Assembly (NCBI RefSeq): GCF_003945545.1
Contig: NZ_CP029617.1
Location: forward strand, 1,465,001 to 1,529,000
Reading direction: 5' to 3'
From: Streptomyces sp. WAC 01529
Lineage (GTDB): Bacteria; Actinomycetota; Actinomycetes; Streptomycetales; Streptomycetaceae
DNA length: 64,000 bases
Positions 8,188 to 18,031 of the stretch are shown here, in pieces. The notes beneath the pieces are model-generated. The model was not told the DNA's origin. It worked only from the letters and a program-made list of their open reading frames with translations, and did no database searches. The position numbers and the translations under genes were made by a program. Positions within the stretch are counted from its first letter, which is position 1; each line of letters begins with the position of its first letter.

Positions 8188-11100
8188 TCAGCGCGCGTTG
8201 AAATATTTCGCCTCGGGGTGGTGGATGACGATCGCGTCCGTGGACTGCTCGGGGTGGAGCTGGAACTCCTCGGAGAGGTGGACGCCGATCCGCTCCGGCT
8301 GGAGGAGTTCGGCGATCTTGGCGCGGTCCTCCAGGTCGGGGCAGGCGCCGTAGCCGAGCGAGAAGCGGGCGCCGCGGTACTTCAGGGCGAACATGTCCTC
8401 GACGTCGGCGGGGTCCTCGCCGCCGAAGCCCAGCTCGGCGCGGACGCGGGCGTGCCAGTACTCGGCGAGGGCCTCGGCCAACTGCACGGACAGGCCGTGG
8501 AGTTCGAGGTAGTCGCGGTAGGAGTCGGCGGCGAACAGCTTGGCCGTGGCCTCGCCGATCCTGGAGCCGACGGTGACGACCTGGAGGCCGACGACATCGG
8601 TCTCGCCGGACTCCTCGGGGCGGAAGAAGTCCGCGAGGCACAGGCGGCGGCCGCGGCGCTGGCGCGGGAAGGTGAAGCGGGTGCGCTCCGAGCCGTCTTC
8701 GTTGAGGAGGATCAGGTCGTCGCCCTTGGACACGCACGGGAAGTAGCCGTGCACGACGGCCGCCTCCAGCAGGTTCTTGGTGTGCAGCTCGTCCAGCCAG
8801 CCGCGCAGCCGCGGCCGCCCCTCGCTCTCGACCAGTTCCTCGTACGAGGGTCCGTCGCCGGTGCGTGCCTGCTTCAGGCCCCACTGGCCCTTGAAGAGCG
8901 CGCCCTCGTCGAGCCAGGAGGCGTACTCCTTGAGCTGGATGCCCTTGACGACGCGGGTGCCCCAGAACGGCGGGGTGGGCACGGGGTTGTCGGTGGCGAC
9001 GTCGGAGCGGGCGGGCCCGTCGGCCTCGTCGACCTCCAGGAGTGCCGTGGTGGCCTTGGTGGGGACGCGGCGCTGCTTCAGCTCGGGCAGGGTCGCGCCG
9101 GGCACGCCGCGCTTGACGGCGATCAGGGCGTCCATCAGGCGCAGGCCCTCGAAGGCGTCGCGGGCGTAGCGCACCTCGCCCTCGTAGATCTCGTGCAGGT
9201 CCTGTTCCACGTACGCCCGGGTGAGGGCGGCGCCGCCGAGGATCACCGGGAAGTCGGCGGACATGCCGCGCTGGTTCAGCTCCTCCAGGTTCTCCTTCAT
9301 GATCACGGTGGACTTGACCAGGAGGCCGGACATGCCGATGACGTCGGCCTTGTGCTCCTCGGCGGCGTCCAGGATCGCGGAGACGGGCTGCTTGATGCCG
9401 AGGTTGACGACGTTGTAGCCGTTGTTGGACAGGATGATGTCGACGAGGTTCTTGCCGATGTCGTGCACGTCGCCGCGGACGGTGGCGAGCACGATGGTGC
9501 CCTTGCCCGCCTCGTCGCCCTCGACCTTCTCCATGTGCGGTTCGAGGTAGGCGACCGCGGTCTTCATGACCTCGGCGGACTGCAGGACGAACGGCAGCTG
9601 CATCTGGCCGGAGCCGAACAGCTCGCCGACGACCTTCATGCCCTCCAGGAGGATGTTGTTGACGATGTCCAGGGCGGGCATGTCCTGGAGGGCCTCGTCG
9701 AGGTCGGCCTCCAGGCCGTTCTTCTCGCCGTCGATGATGCGGCGCTTGAGGCGCTCGTCCAGGGGCAGGGCGAGGAGTTCCTCGGCCTTGCCCGCCTTCA
9801 TCGACTTCGTCGAGACGCCCTCGAAGAGCTGCATCAGCTTCTGGAGGGGGTCGTAGCCCTCGGCACGGCGGTCGTAGATGAGGTCGAGCGCGGTGGTGAC
9901 CTGCTCGTCATCGAAGCGGGCGATCGGCAGGATCTTGGAGGCGTGCACGATCGCGGAGTCCAGGCCCGCCTTGACGCACTCGTCGAGGAAGACGGAGTTG
10001 AGCAGCACGCGGGCGGCCGGGTTGAGGCCGAAGGAGATGTTGGAGAGACCGAGGGTGGTCTGCACGTCCGGGCGGCGCCGCTTGAGTTCGCGGATCGCCT
10101 CGATGGTGGCGATGCCGTCCTTGCGGGACTCCTCCTGGCCGGTGCAGATGGTGAAGGTCAGGGTGTCGATGAGGATGTCCGACTCGTGGATGCCCCAGTT
10201 GCCGGTCAGGTCCTCGATCAGGCGCTCGGCGATGGCGACCTTGTGCTCGGCGGTGCGGGCCTGGCCCTCCTCGTCGATGGTCAGCGCGATCAGGGCGGCG
10301 CCGTGCTCCTTGGCGAGCGCGGTGACCTTCGCGAAGCGCGACTCGGGGCCGTCGCCGTCCTCGTAGTTGACGGAGTTGATGACCGCGCGCCCGCCGAGCT
10401 TCTCGAGACCGGCCTGGAGGACGGGGAGTTCGGTGGAGTCGAGGACGATGGGCAGGGTGGAGGCGGTGGCGAAGCGGCCGGCCAGCTCGGCCATGTCCTT
10501 GACGCCGTCGCGGCCCACGTAGTCGACGCAGAGGTCGAGCATGTGCGCGCCCTCGCGGATCTGGTCGCGGGCCATCTCCACGCAGTCGTCCCAGCGGCCT
10601 TCCAGCATGGCCTCGCGGAACTTCTTCGAGCCGTTGGCGTTCGTGCGCTCTCCGATCGCCATGTAGGCGGTGTCCTGGCGGAACGGCACGGTCTGGTAGA
10701 GGGACGCGGCGCCCGGCTCGGGGCGCGGGTCGCGGGCCGGGGCCTGCACGCCGCGCACCCGCTCGACGACCTGGCGCAGGTGCTCGGGGGTGGTGCCGCA
10801 GCAGCCGCCGACCAGGGAGAGGCCGTATTCGCGTACGAAGGACTCCTGGGCGTCGGCCAGCTCGGGCGCCGTCAGGGGGTAGTGGGCGCCGTTCTTGCCG
10901 AGGACGGGCAGGCCCGCGTTGGGCATGCAGGAGATCGGGACGCGCGAGTGGCGGGCCAGATAGCGCAGGTGCTCGCTCATCTCGGCGGGGCCGGTGGCGC
11001 AGTTCAGGCCGATCATGTCGATGCCGAGCGGCTCCAGGGCCGTCAGGGCGGCGCCGATCTCGGAGCCGAGCAGCATGGTGCCGGTGGTCTCGACGGTGAC

Positions 11101-11730
11101 CGAGCAGATCACCGGGAGGTTCGCGCCGGTGGCGTCCAGGGCGCGGCGGGCGCCGAGGATGGCGGCCTTGGTCTGGAGGAGGTCCTGGGTGGTCTCGACG
11201 AGGAGCGCGTCGGCGCCGCCGGCGATCATGCCCTCGGCGTTGATCTGGTAGGCGTCGCGCAGGGCGGTGTAGGGGGCGTGGCCGAGGGTGGGCAGCTTGG
11301 TGCCGGGGCCCATGGAGCCGAGGACCCAGCGCTGCTGTCCCGTCTTGTGGGTGTACTCGTCGGCGACCTCGCGGGCGATGCGGGCACCGGCCTCGGACAG
11401 CTCGAAGTTGCGCTCGGGGATGTCGTACTCGCTCAGGGCCGCGAAGTTCGCGCCGAACGTGTTGGTCTCGACGCAGTCGACGCCGACCGCGAAGTACTCC
11501 TCGTGCACGGAGCGCACGATGTCGGGGCGGGTGACGTTCAGGACCTCGTTGCAGCCCTCCAGGTTCTGGAAGTCCTCGAGGGTCGGGTCCTGTGCCTGGA
11601 GCATCGTGCCCATGGCACCGTCGGCCACGACCACGCGGGTGGCGAGGGCTTCGCGCAGGGCGTCGGCTCGGGCCCTGCTCTCGGGCGATACGGGCGTGGG
11701 CTGCGAGGACGGGGTTGGCGACGAGGCCAT
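8188..11730 (-). CDS. metH: Cobalamin-dependent methionine synthase
   Basis: This 1180-aa enzyme transfers the methyl group of 5-methyl-tetrahydrofolate to homocysteine. The modules are in the usual order: homocysteine-binding domain with the zinc-ligand motif GGCCGTTPEH; pterin-binding domain; cap and B12 domains with the cobalamin-ligand motif DVHDIG; and a C-terminal reactivation domain ending in the conserved HPEAKYFN. The length fits the family. The ATG at 11730 was chosen for family alignment, with GGGAGC 6 nt upstream. It is divergent from gylR across 221 bp. I looked for a SAM, SAH or cobalamin riboswitch in that leader and recognised none. Confidence 0.97.
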   Translation of the reverse strand: MASSPTPSSQPTPVSPESRARADALREALATRVVVADGAMGTMLQAQDPTLEDFQNLEGCNEVLNVTRPDIVRSVHEEYFAVGVDCVETNTFGANFAALSEYDIPERNFELSEAGARIAREVADEYTHKTGQQRWVLGSMGPGTKLPTLGHAPYTALRDAYQINAEGMIAGGADALLVETTQDLLQTKAAILGARRALDATGANLPVICSVTVETTGTMLLGSEIGAALTALEPLGIDMIGLNCATGPAEMSEHLRYLARHSRVPISCMPNAGLPVLGKNGAHYPLTAPELADAQESFVREYGLSLVGGCCGTTPEHLRQVVERVRGVQAPARDPRPEPGAASLYQTVPFRQDTAYMAIGERTNANGSKKFREAMLEGRWDDCVEMARDQIREGAHMLDLCVDYVGRDGVKDMAELAGRFATASTLPIVLDSTELPVLQAGLEKLGGRAVINSVNYEDGDGPESRFAKVTALAKEHGAALIALTIDEEGQARTAEHKVAIAERLIEDLTGNWGIHESDILIDTLTFTICTGQEESRKDGIATIEAIRELKRRRPDVQTTLGLSNISFGLNPAARVLLNSVFLDECVKAGLDSAIVHASKILPIARFDDEQVTTALDLIYDRRAEGYDPLQKLMQLFEGVSTKSMKAGKAEELLALPLDERLKRRIIDGEKNGLEADLDEALQDMPALDIVNNILLEGMKVVGELFGSGQMQLPFVLQSAEVMKTAVAYLEPHMEKVEGDEAGKGTIVLATVRGDVHDIGKNLVDIILSNNGYNVVNLGIKQPVSAILDAAEEHKADVIGMSGLLVKSTVIMKENLEELNQRGMSADFPVILGGAALTRAYVEQDLHEIYEGEVRYARDAFEGLRLMDALIAVKRGVPGATLPELKQRRVPTKATTALLEVDEADGPARSDVATDNPVPTPPFWGTRVVKGIQLKEYASWLDEGALFKGQWGLKQARTGDGPSYEELVESEGRPRLRGWLDELHTKNLLEAAVVHGYFPCVSKGDDLILLNEDGSERTRFTFPRQRRGRRLCLADFFRPEESGETDVVGLQVVTVGSRIGEATAKLFAADSYRDYLELHGLSVQLAEALAEYWHARVRAELGFGGEDPADVEDMFALKYRGARFSLGYGACPDLEDRAKIAELLQPERIGVHLSEEFQLHPEQSTDAIVIHHPEAKYFNAR

Positions 11731-11869
11731 GAAAGAGCTCCCTGGAGTGCGACGGCTGTCGGCTTTGCGCCTTCTGCTGGAGGGCGCACTCGGCCAGGGT
11801 AGCCGGGACCAAGGTCCCGTTGTGAAGGCGTCCACGGGGCGGACGGGGGGAACACGAGGTGTCCGGTCA

Positions 11870-11900
11870 TTGGCTAGAGGTCGACAACGACCGATAGTGT
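11870..11900 (+). promoter_or_regulatory. Candidate gylR promoter
   Basis: The boxes are TTGGCT (11870-11875) and TAGTGT (11895-11900) with a 19-nt spacer. They lie just upstream of the GCATTGTCGAAC element and 52 bp before the gylR start. This is an eyeball match only. Confidence 0.3.
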
Positions 11901-11903
11901 TCA

Positions 11904-11915
11904 GCATTGTCGAAC
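11904..11915. promoter_or_regulatory. Candidate GylR operator, upstream of gylR
   Basis: The 12-mer GCATTGTCGAAC is identical to one at 12844-12855 upstream of glpF. Here it lies inside a GTTC-N9-GAAC inverted repeat (11899-11915). IclR-family GylR is known to repress its own gene and the glycerol operon in Streptomyces, so a shared site in both promoters is expected. Confidence 0.6.
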
Positions 11916-11951
11916 GTCAAGTGATGCCAGGGGACGGAGGTCGGGGCTGCG

Positions 11952-12716
11952 ATGGCACGCAACATCCAGTCGCTCGAAAGGGCCGCGGCGATGCTGCGAC
12001 TGCTCGCGGGTGGCGAGCGGCGGCTCGGTCTCTCGGAGATCGCCTCCGCGCTCGACCTCGCCAAGGGTACGGCCCACGGCATCCTGCGCACCCTCCAGGC
12101 GGAGGGCTTCGTGGAGCAGGACCCCACCTCGGGCCGCTACCAGCTGGGCGCCGAGCTGCTGCGCCTCGGCAACAGCTATCTGGACGTGCACGAGCTGCGG
12201 GCCCGCGCCCTGGTGTGGACCGACGACCTGGCCCGCTCCAGCGGCGAGAGCGTCCACCTCGGCGTGCTGCACCAGCAGGGCGTCCTCATCGTCCACCACG
12301 TCTTCCGGCCCGACGACAGCCGCCAGGTCCTGGAGGTGGGCGCCATGCAGCCGCTGCACTCCACGGCGCTCGGCAAGGTCCTGTCCGCGTACGACCCGGT
12401 CGCCCACAACGAAGCCGTCGAGGTCGAGCGCGAGGCCTTCACCGTGCGCACCGTGACCGGCCCCGAGGAGTTCGAGGGCGTCCTCGACCTCACGCGCGCG
12501 CGTGGGTACGCCTCCGACGTCGAGGAGACCTGGGAGGGCGTCGCCGCCGTCGCCGCCCCCATCCACGACCGGCGCCGCATGCCGGTGGGCGCGGTGGGCG
12601 TCACCGGGGCCGTGGAGCGCGTCTGCAAGGACGGGGAGCTGCGTCCCGAGCTGATCGCCGCCGTTCGGGACTGCGCGCGCGCCGTCTCCAGGGACCTGGG
12701 CGCCGGGCGCTTCTGA
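11952..12716 (+). CDS. gylR: Glycerol operon regulator GylR (IclR family)
   Basis: This is a 254-aa IclR-type regulator. The N-terminal winged HTH (~residues 5-65) includes LGLSEIASALDLAKGTAHGILRTL. The C-terminal effector domain (~80-250) has the conserved GVLHQQGVLIVHHV and PLHSTALGKVLSAY segments. It precedes glpFKD in the same direction, exactly as gylR precedes the gyl operon in S. coelicolor. There GylR represses until glycerol or glycerol-3-phosphate is present. The start ATG at 11952 follows GGACGGAGG. The identity rests on context as well as sequence. Confidence 0.92.
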   Translation: MARNIQSLERAAAMLRLLAGGERRLGLSEIASALDLAKGTAHGILRTLQAEGFVEQDPTSGRYQLGAELLRLGNSYLDVHELRARALVWTDDLARSSGESVHLGVLHQQGVLIVHHVFRPDDSRQVLEVGAMQPLHSTALGKVLSAYDPVAHNEAVEVEREAFTVRTVTGPEEFEGVLDLTRARGYASDVEETWEGVAAVAAPIHDRRRMPVGAVGVTGAVERVCKDGELRPELIAAVRDCARAVSRDLGAGRF

Positions 12717-12981
12717 GCGGCGCCGGGCCCTCTCGGGCTGCGAGAACACCGATAACGCGGAACGATCAATAACGATCGTGTTTTCAATAACAGAACTCTT
12801 GACGGGCGAGTAACCCCAGGGCGAGACTCGCGTCCATCGGTCGGCATTGTCGAACACCTAACGGCATTAAGCGTTAGAGTGTGACAAGGCCAAGGGCCGG
12901 CAACGACCTCACCTGAGGTCGCGGACCACCGGAGGGACCCGGGGTTCGCCTTCCCCTGGACGAAGGACAAAGGAGTCGCGG
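12717..12981 (+). promoter_or_regulatory. glpF upstream control region
   Basis: These 265 bp after gylR are noticeably AT-richer than the surroundings. They contain repeated AACGAT/AATAAC elements (about 12756-12800), the second GCATTGTCGAAC element and a possible -10 TAGAGT at 12875-12880. No terminator hairpin is obvious after gylR, so read-through into glpF is possible. Confidence 0.5.
12844..12855. promoter_or_regulatory. Candidate GylR operator, upstream of glpF
   Basis: This is the second exact copy of GCATTGTCGAAC, 127 bp before the glpF start and just before the possible -10 box. The left half of the inverted repeat is less perfect (GGTC instead of GTTC). Confidence 0.6.
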
Positions 12982-13773
12982 GTGTCCAGCTCCGACATCT
13001 TCATCGGCGAGACCATCGGTACCGCCGTGCTCATCCTGCTGGGTGGCGGCGTGTGTGCCGCCGTCACGCTCAAGCGCTCAAAGGCCAAGGACGCCGGCTG
13101 GCTCGCGATCACCTTCGGGTGGGGCTTCGCCGTTCTGACGGCCGCCTACCTCGCGGGGGGCGTCTCCGGCGCCCACCTGAACCCGGCGGTCACGCTCGGG
13201 CTCGCGATAGAGGGCGGCACCAAGTGGGGCGACGTTCCGCTTTACCTGGCCTCGCAGCTGCTCGGCGCCATGATCGGTGCCGTCCTGGTGTGGGTCACGT
13301 ACATGGGTCAGTTCAAGGCCCATCTGACCGACCCGGAGATCCTCGCGGCGCAGCCCGCCGTAGAGGGCATGGTCGACCAGAAGGCGGCCCCCTCGGCCGG
13401 CCCGGTGCTCGGCATCTTCTCCACCGGCCCCGAGATCCGGAACTACGTGCAGAACGTGGTCACGGAGATCATCGCCACGGTCGTCCTGGTCCTCGCCATC
13501 CTCACGCAGGGCCTCAACGACGGCGGCAACGGCCTCGGTGTGCTCGGCGCCCTGATCACCTCCCTCGTGGTGGTCGGCATCGGCCTCTCGCTCGGCGGCC
13601 CCACGGGCTACGCCATCAACCCCGTCCGTGACCTCGGTCCCCGCATCGTCCACGCGCTGCTCCCGCTGCCGAACAAGGGCAGCTCGGACTGGTCGTACGC
13701 CTGGGTGCCGATCGTCGGTCCGCTGATCGGCGGCGCCATCGCCGGCGGTCTCTACAACGTCGCCTTCAAGTAG
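12982..13773 (+). CDS. glpF: Glycerol uptake facilitator (aquaglyceroporin)
   Basis: This is a 263-aa MIP-family channel with six predicted membrane spans. The first half-helix motif is [11 protein letters not shown]. The second is [12 protein letters not shown], so the second NPA is NPV; substitutions at this Ala occur in other glycerol facilitators. The NPxRD Arg and the Asp typical of glycerol channels are retained. It lets glycerol diffuse into the cell for GlpK. It starts with GTG at 12982 after AAGGAG. It is the first gene of glpFKD (gylCABX-type operon), with glpK 99 bp downstream. Confidence 0.95.
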   Translation: MSSSDIFIGETIGTAVLILLGGGVCAAVTLKRSKAKDAGWLAITFGWGFAVLTAAYLAGGVSGAHLNPAVTLGLAIEGGTKWGDVPLYLASQLLGAMIGAVLVWVTYMGQFKAHLTDPEILAAQPAVEGMVDQKAAPSAGPVLGIFSTGPEIRNYVQNVVTEIIATVVLVLAILTQGLNDGGNGLGVLGALITSLVVVGIGLSLGGPTGYAINPVRDLGPRIVHALLPLPNKGSSDWSYAWVPIVGPLIGGAIAGGLYNVAFK

Positions 13774-13872
13774 CCGTTCAAGTAGACCCGCGACAGCGAC
13801 CGATGACCGCATAAGACGGATGACCGCCACAGACGCTTGAGAGCCGTCAGCAAAGAAATTCTGGAGCACACC

Positions 13873-15417
13873 GTGACCGACGCACACACCGCAGGCCCCT
13901 TCATCGCGGCCATCGACCAGGGCACCACCTCTAGCCGCTGCATCGTCTTCGACAAGGACGGCCGGATCGTCTCCGTCGACCAGAAGGAGCACGAGCAGAT
14001 CTTCCCGAAGCCGGGCTGGGTCGAGCACGACGCCACCGAGATCTGGACCAACGTCCAGGAGGTCGTCGCCGGGGCCGTCTCCAAGGCCGGCATCACCCGC
14101 GACGACATCAAGGCGATCGGCATCACCAACCAGCGTGAGACCACGCTGCTGTGGGACAAGAACACCGGCGAGCCGGTCCACAACGCCATCGTCTGGCAGG
14201 ACACCCGCACCGACTCGCTCTGCAAGGAGCTGGGCCGCAACGTCGGCCAGGACCGCTTCCGCCGCGAGACCGGCCTGCCGCTGGCCTCCTACTTCGCGGG
14301 CCCCAAGGCCCGCTGGCTGCTCGACAACGTCGAGGGTCTGCGGGAGCGCGCCGAGGCGGGCGACATCCTCTTCGGCACCATGGACTCCTGGGTCATCTGG
14401 AACCTGACGGGCGGCGTCGACGGCGGCAAGCACGTCACGGACGTCACCAACGCCTCCCGCACCATGCTGATGAACCTCCACAAGATGGAGTGGGACGAGC
14501 GGATCTGCGAGTCCATCGGCGTCCCGCAGCAGATGCTGCCCGAGATCCGCTCCTCCGCCGAGGTCTACGGCGAGGTCACCGGCGGCTCGCTCGGCGACCT
14601 GCTCGGCGGCATCCCCGTCGCCTCCGCGCTCGGCGACCAGCAGGCGGCCCTGTTCGGCCAGACCTGCTTCGCGGAGGGCGAGGCCAAGTCCACCTACGGC
14701 ACCGGCACGTTCATGCTGATGAACACCGGTGACAAGGCCATCAACTCCTACTCGGGCCTGCTGACCACGGTCGGCTACCAGATCGGCGAGCAGAAGCCGG
14801 TCTACGCCCTGGAGGGTTCCATCGCGGTCACCGGTTCGCTGGTGCAGTGGATGCGCGACCAGATGGGCCTGATCAACTCCGCCGCCGAGATCGAGACGCT
14901 CGCGTCGTCGGTCGAGGACAACGGCGGCGCCTACTTCGTGCCGGCCTTCTCCGGTCTGTTCGCCCCGTACTGGCGCTCCGACGCCCGCGGTGTGATCGCC
15001 GGTCTCACCCGGTACGTCACCAAGGCGCACATCGCGCGCGCCGTACTGGAGGCCACGGCCTGGCAGACCCGTGAGATCACCGACGCCATGACGAAGGACT
15101 CCGGCGTCGAGCTCGCGGCCCTCAAGGTCGACGGCGGCATGACCTCCAACAACCTGCTGATGCAGACCCTCTCGGACTTCCTCGACGCACCCGTGGTGCG
15201 CCCGATGGTGGCCGAGACGACCTGCCTCGGTGCCGCCTACGCCGCCGGTCTCGCCGTCGGCTTCTGGTCCTCGACCGACGAGCTGCGCGCCAACTGGCGC
15301 CGGGCCGCCGAATGGACCCCGAACATGGACGCGGGCACCCGCGACCGTGAGTACAAGAGCTGGCTCAAGGCCGTTGAGCGGTCGATGGGCTGGCTCGATG
15401 AGAGTGGCGAGGAGTAA
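13873..15417 (+). CDS. glpK: Glycerol kinase
   Basis: This 514-aa FGGY-family kinase converts glycerol to sn-glycerol-3-phosphate with ATP. The phosphate-1 motif is [11 protein letters not shown] at the N terminus. The substrate region includes NQRET and WQDTRT. The conserved [15 protein letters not shown] and [14 protein letters not shown] segments lie mid-protein. The C-terminal adenosine motif is [14 protein letters not shown]. The start is GTG at 13873 with GGAG 6 nt upstream; the frame begins at 13837 without a better signal. glpD follows 4 bp after the stop with its ribosome site inside this gene. Confidence 0.97.
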   Translation: MTDAHTAGPFIAAIDQGTTSSRCIVFDKDGRIVSVDQKEHEQIFPKPGWVEHDATEIWTNVQEVVAGAVSKAGITRDDIKAIGITNQRETTLLWDKNTGEPVHNAIVWQDTRTDSLCKELGRNVGQDRFRRETGLPLASYFAGPKARWLLDNVEGLRERAEAGDILFGTMDSWVIWNLTGGVDGGKHVTDVTNASRTMLMNLHKMEWDERICESIGVPQQMLPEIRSSAEVYGEVTGGSLGDLLGGIPVASALGDQQAALFGQTCFAEGEAKSTYGTGTFMLMNTGDKAINSYSGLLTTVGYQIGEQKPVYALEGSIAVTGSLVQWMRDQMGLINSAAEIETLASSVEDNGGAYFVPAFSGLFAPYWRSDARGVIAGLTRYVTKAHIARAVLEATAWQTREITDAMTKDSGVELAALKVDGGMTSNNLLMQTLSDFLDAPVVRPMVAETTCLGAAYAAGLAVGFWSSTDELRANWRRAAEWTPNMDAGTRDREYKSWLKAVERSMGWLDESGEE

Positions 15418-15421
15418 GACA

Positions 15422-17032
15422 ATGACCACCCTGCAGAGCGTCCCTGCCCTCGGGACGCATCCGGCTGCCGGCCTCAACCCGAGCCGCGCCGAGACCCGGG
15501 AGCAGCTCTCCAAGGCGACGTACGACCTCCTGGTGATCGGCGGCGGGATCCTGGGCATCTCCACCGCCTGGCATGCCGCGCAGTCGGGACTGCGGGTGGC
15601 CCTGGTGGACGCCGGTGACTTCGCCGGCGCCACCTCCTCCGCCTCCTCCAAGCTGCTCCACGGCGGTCTGCGCTACCTGCAGACCGGCGCGGTGAAGCTG
15701 GTGGCGGAGAACCACTTCGAGCGTCGCGCGGTCTCCCGCCAGGTCGCCCCCCACCTGGCCAACCCGCTCACCTTCTACCTGCCGGTCTACAAGGGCGGCC
15801 CGCACGGCGCCGCCAAGCTGGGCGCGGGCGTCTTCGCGTACAGCGCGCTCTCCGCGTTCGGCGACGGCGTCGGCCACCTGCTCTCGCCGTCCAAGGCCGC
15901 GCAGGACGTGCCGGAGCTGCGGACCGACAACCTGAAGGCCGTCGCCGTCTACGGCGACGACCAGATGAACGACGCCCGCATGGCCCTGATGACGGTCCGC
16001 GCGGCCGTCGAGGCCGGTGCCGCCGTCCTCAACCACGCCGAGGTCACCGGCCTGCGCTTCACCAAGGGCCGGGTCACGGGCGCGGAGCTGAAGGACCGTA
16101 TGACCGGCGACGAGTTCGGCGTCAACGCGCGCCTCGTGCTCAACGCCACCGGGCCGTGGGTCGACCACCTGCGCAAGATGGAGAACCCGGACGCGGCGCC
16201 CTCCATCCGCCTCTCCAAGGGCGCGCACCTGGTCCTCAAGCGCACCGCTCCCTGGAAGGCCGCGCTGGCGACGCCGATCGACAAGTACCGCATCACCTTC
16301 GCCCTCCCCTGGGAGGACATGCTCCTGCTCGGCACCACCGACGAGGAGTTCGAGGGCGACCCGGCGGACGTCACGGTCACCGAGTCCGACACCGCGCAGA
16401 TCCTGGACGAGGCCGCGTTCTCCATCCGCGACCAGCAGCTGTCCCGCGATCTGATCACGTACTCCTTCGCGGGTCTGCGGGTGCTGCCCGGCGGCCCCGG
16501 CGACACGTCGAAGGCCAAGCGCGAGACGGTCGTCACCGAGGGCCGGGGCGGCATGCTGTCGGTCGCGGGCGGCAAGTGGACCACCTTCCGCCACATCGGC
16601 CGTACGGTGATGAAGAAGCTGGAGTCGCTGCCGGGCCACCCGCTGGGCGACGACTACGAGCCGATCTCCGAGCTGCCGAAGAAGCTGCCGCTGCCCGGTA
16701 TCGCCAACCCGCGCGCCGTCGCCCACCGCCTCCTGGTGGACGGCCCGGCGCCCGGCCCGCGCATGGCCGCCGACACCGCCAAGCACCTGGCGACGCACTA
16801 CGGTTCGCTCTCCTTCGACATCGCCCGCCTGGCGAACGAGAACCCGGAGCTGGCCGAGCGCGTCCACCCGGACGCCCCGGAGATCTGGGCGCAGGTCGTC
16901 TACGCCCGCGACCACGAGTGGGCCGAGACGGCGGACGACGTGCTGCGCCGCCGCACGACGCTGACGATCCGCGGCCTGGCCACGGACGAGGTGCGGGGCA
17001 AGGTCGAGGACCTGCTGGGCAAGAAGGCCTGA
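15422..17032 (+). CDS. glpD: Glycerol-3-phosphate dehydrogenase, FAD-dependent aerobic type
   Basis: This 536-aa membrane-associated flavoprotein oxidises glycerol-3-phosphate to dihydroxyacetone phosphate and passes electrons to quinone. The FAD Rossmann motif LLVIGGGILGIS lies near residue 37. The DAO-family signature TSSASSKLLHGGLRYL follows. GGKWTTFR is near residue 385 and a C-terminal DAO_C helical domain occupies ~420-530. GAGGAG lies 7 nt before the ATG inside the end of glpK. It is the last gene of the operon and is followed by a strong terminator. Confidence 0.97.
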   Translation: MTTLQSVPALGTHPAAGLNPSRAETREQLSKATYDLLVIGGGILGISTAWHAAQSGLRVALVDAGDFAGATSSASSKLLHGGLRYLQTGAVKLVAENHFERRAVSRQVAPHLANPLTFYLPVYKGGPHGAAKLGAGVFAYSALSAFGDGVGHLLSPSKAAQDVPELRTDNLKAVAVYGDDQMNDARMALMTVRAAVEAGAAVLNHAEVTGLRFTKGRVTGAELKDRMTGDEFGVNARLVLNATGPWVDHLRKMENPDAAPSIRLSKGAHLVLKRTAPWKAALATPIDKYRITFALPWEDMLLLGTTDEEFEGDPADVTVTESDTAQILDEAAFSIRDQQLSRDLITYSFAGLRVLPGGPGDTSKAKRETVVTEGRGGMLSVAGGKWTTFRHIGRTVMKKLESLPGHPLGDDYEPISELPKKLPLPGIANPRAVAHRLLVDGPAPGPRMAADTAKHLATHYGSLSFDIARLANENPELAERVHPDAPEIWAQVVYARDHEWAETADDVLRRRTTLTIRGLATDEVRGKVEDLLGKKA

Positions 17033-17049
17033 CGGTTCGTCGGTAGAAG

Positions 17050-17089
17050 CGCGTAAGGGGCGGCCTCCTGGGAGGCCGCCCCTTACGCG
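17050..17089. terminator. Strong terminator after glpD
   Basis: The 19 bases 17050-17068 are fully complementary to 17071-17089; the innermost pairs must open to make a loop. It ends the glpFKD operon 18 bp after the glpD stop. Confidence 0.9.
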
Positions 17090-17230
17090 TCCTCATGCCC
17101 GTACGCGCGCGGGGAACCCGGTGTTACTCTCACCGCCGTCCAGGGCGACCGACGCGGCCCCCTACGTGGTGCCCCTGCTCGGCCCTTGGCCCGAGCCCTC
17201 GGACCCCGAGCCCCTGGTAGGAGCCTCCTC

Positions 17231-18001
17231 ATGACGTCGCTCACCGACGCGCTGCCGATCACCCGCGTCCCCCGCACCGGTCTGCCCGCCCACGCGGTCG
17301 TGGTCGGCGACCCGGGCCGCGCGGTAGTCGTCGCCGACCTGCTGTCCGACGCGAAGGAGGTCTCGTACCACCGCGAGTACCGCACCTTCACCGGCACCTG
17401 GCAGGGCACCGAGGTCGTCGTCGCCTCGCACGGAGTCGGCGCGCCCGGCGCGGTCCTCCTCTTCCAGGAGCTGGCCGAGGCCGGCGTCCGCACCATCCTG
17501 CGGCTCGGCACGGCGGGCGCGATCCGCCCCGGCATCCGCGACGGAGACCTGGTCATCGCGGACGCGGCGGTACGCGACGACGGCGTGACCCAGCAGCTGA
17601 TCCCCGCCGAGTACCCGGCGTTCGCCGCCCCCGAGGCGGTCATCGCCCTGCAGCGCGCGGCCCGGGACGCGGACGCCCCGTACCACCGGGGTGTGGTGTG
17701 GACGCGGGCCGCGTTCCAGCCGGGCTTCCTGCCGCTGCCCGGCGAGGCCTACGCGGCCGCGGGGATCGCCGCGATCGAGATGGAGCTGTCCGCGCTGTAC
17801 GTCTTCGCCTCGACGCACGGCCTGACCGCGGGCGGCGCCCTGGTCGTGGACGGCGCGAACGCCGACGAACTGGTCGACGAGGAAGACCCCTTCTCGACGG
17901 CCGGCTACGACCCGCACCGCGACGTGGTCGCCCGAGGGGTCGACCGGGGCGCCCGGATAGCCTTGGACGCGCTGCGTCTGCTGGCCGCGGCCGAACACTG
18001 A
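17231..18001 (+). CDS. Nucleoside phosphorylase (uridine phosphorylase/PNP family)
   Basis: This 256-aa protein of the PNP_UDP_1 family cleaves a ribonucleoside with phosphate into base and ribose-1-phosphate. Family landmarks are the N-terminal phosphate loop VVGDPGRA, the mid RLGTAGAI segment, and the IEMELSALYVFA motif with the ribose-binding Glu-Met-Glu. The closest family is uridine phosphorylase, but a purine or deoxyadenosine-derived substrate is possible given the deaminase gene 30 bp downstream. The ATG at 17231 has TAGGAG 7 nt upstream. It is the first gene of a four-gene unit. Confidence 0.88.
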   Translation: MTSLTDALPITRVPRTGLPAHAVVVGDPGRAVVVADLLSDAKEVSYHREYRTFTGTWQGTEVVVASHGVGAPGAVLLFQELAEAGVRTILRLGTAGAIRPGIRDGDLVIADAAVRDDGVTQQLIPAEYPAFAAPEAVIALQRAARDADAPYHRGVVWTRAAFQPGFLPLPGEAYAAAGIAAIEMELSALYVFASTHGLTAGGALVVDGANADELVDEEDPFSTAGYDPHRDVVARGVDRGARIALDALRLLAAAEH

Positions 18002-18031
18002 ACGCAGCGGCGACCAGGGAGTACGGAACAC

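Noticed and set aside
8218..11802. 1194-codon frame on the + strand opposite metH
   Set aside because: It lies entirely opposite metH, whose domains are complete. Codon composition is that of a complementary shadow.
11731..11951. SAM, SAH or cobalamin riboswitch in the metH leader
   Set aside because: I looked for the conserved boxes of these folds on the minus strand and recognised none.
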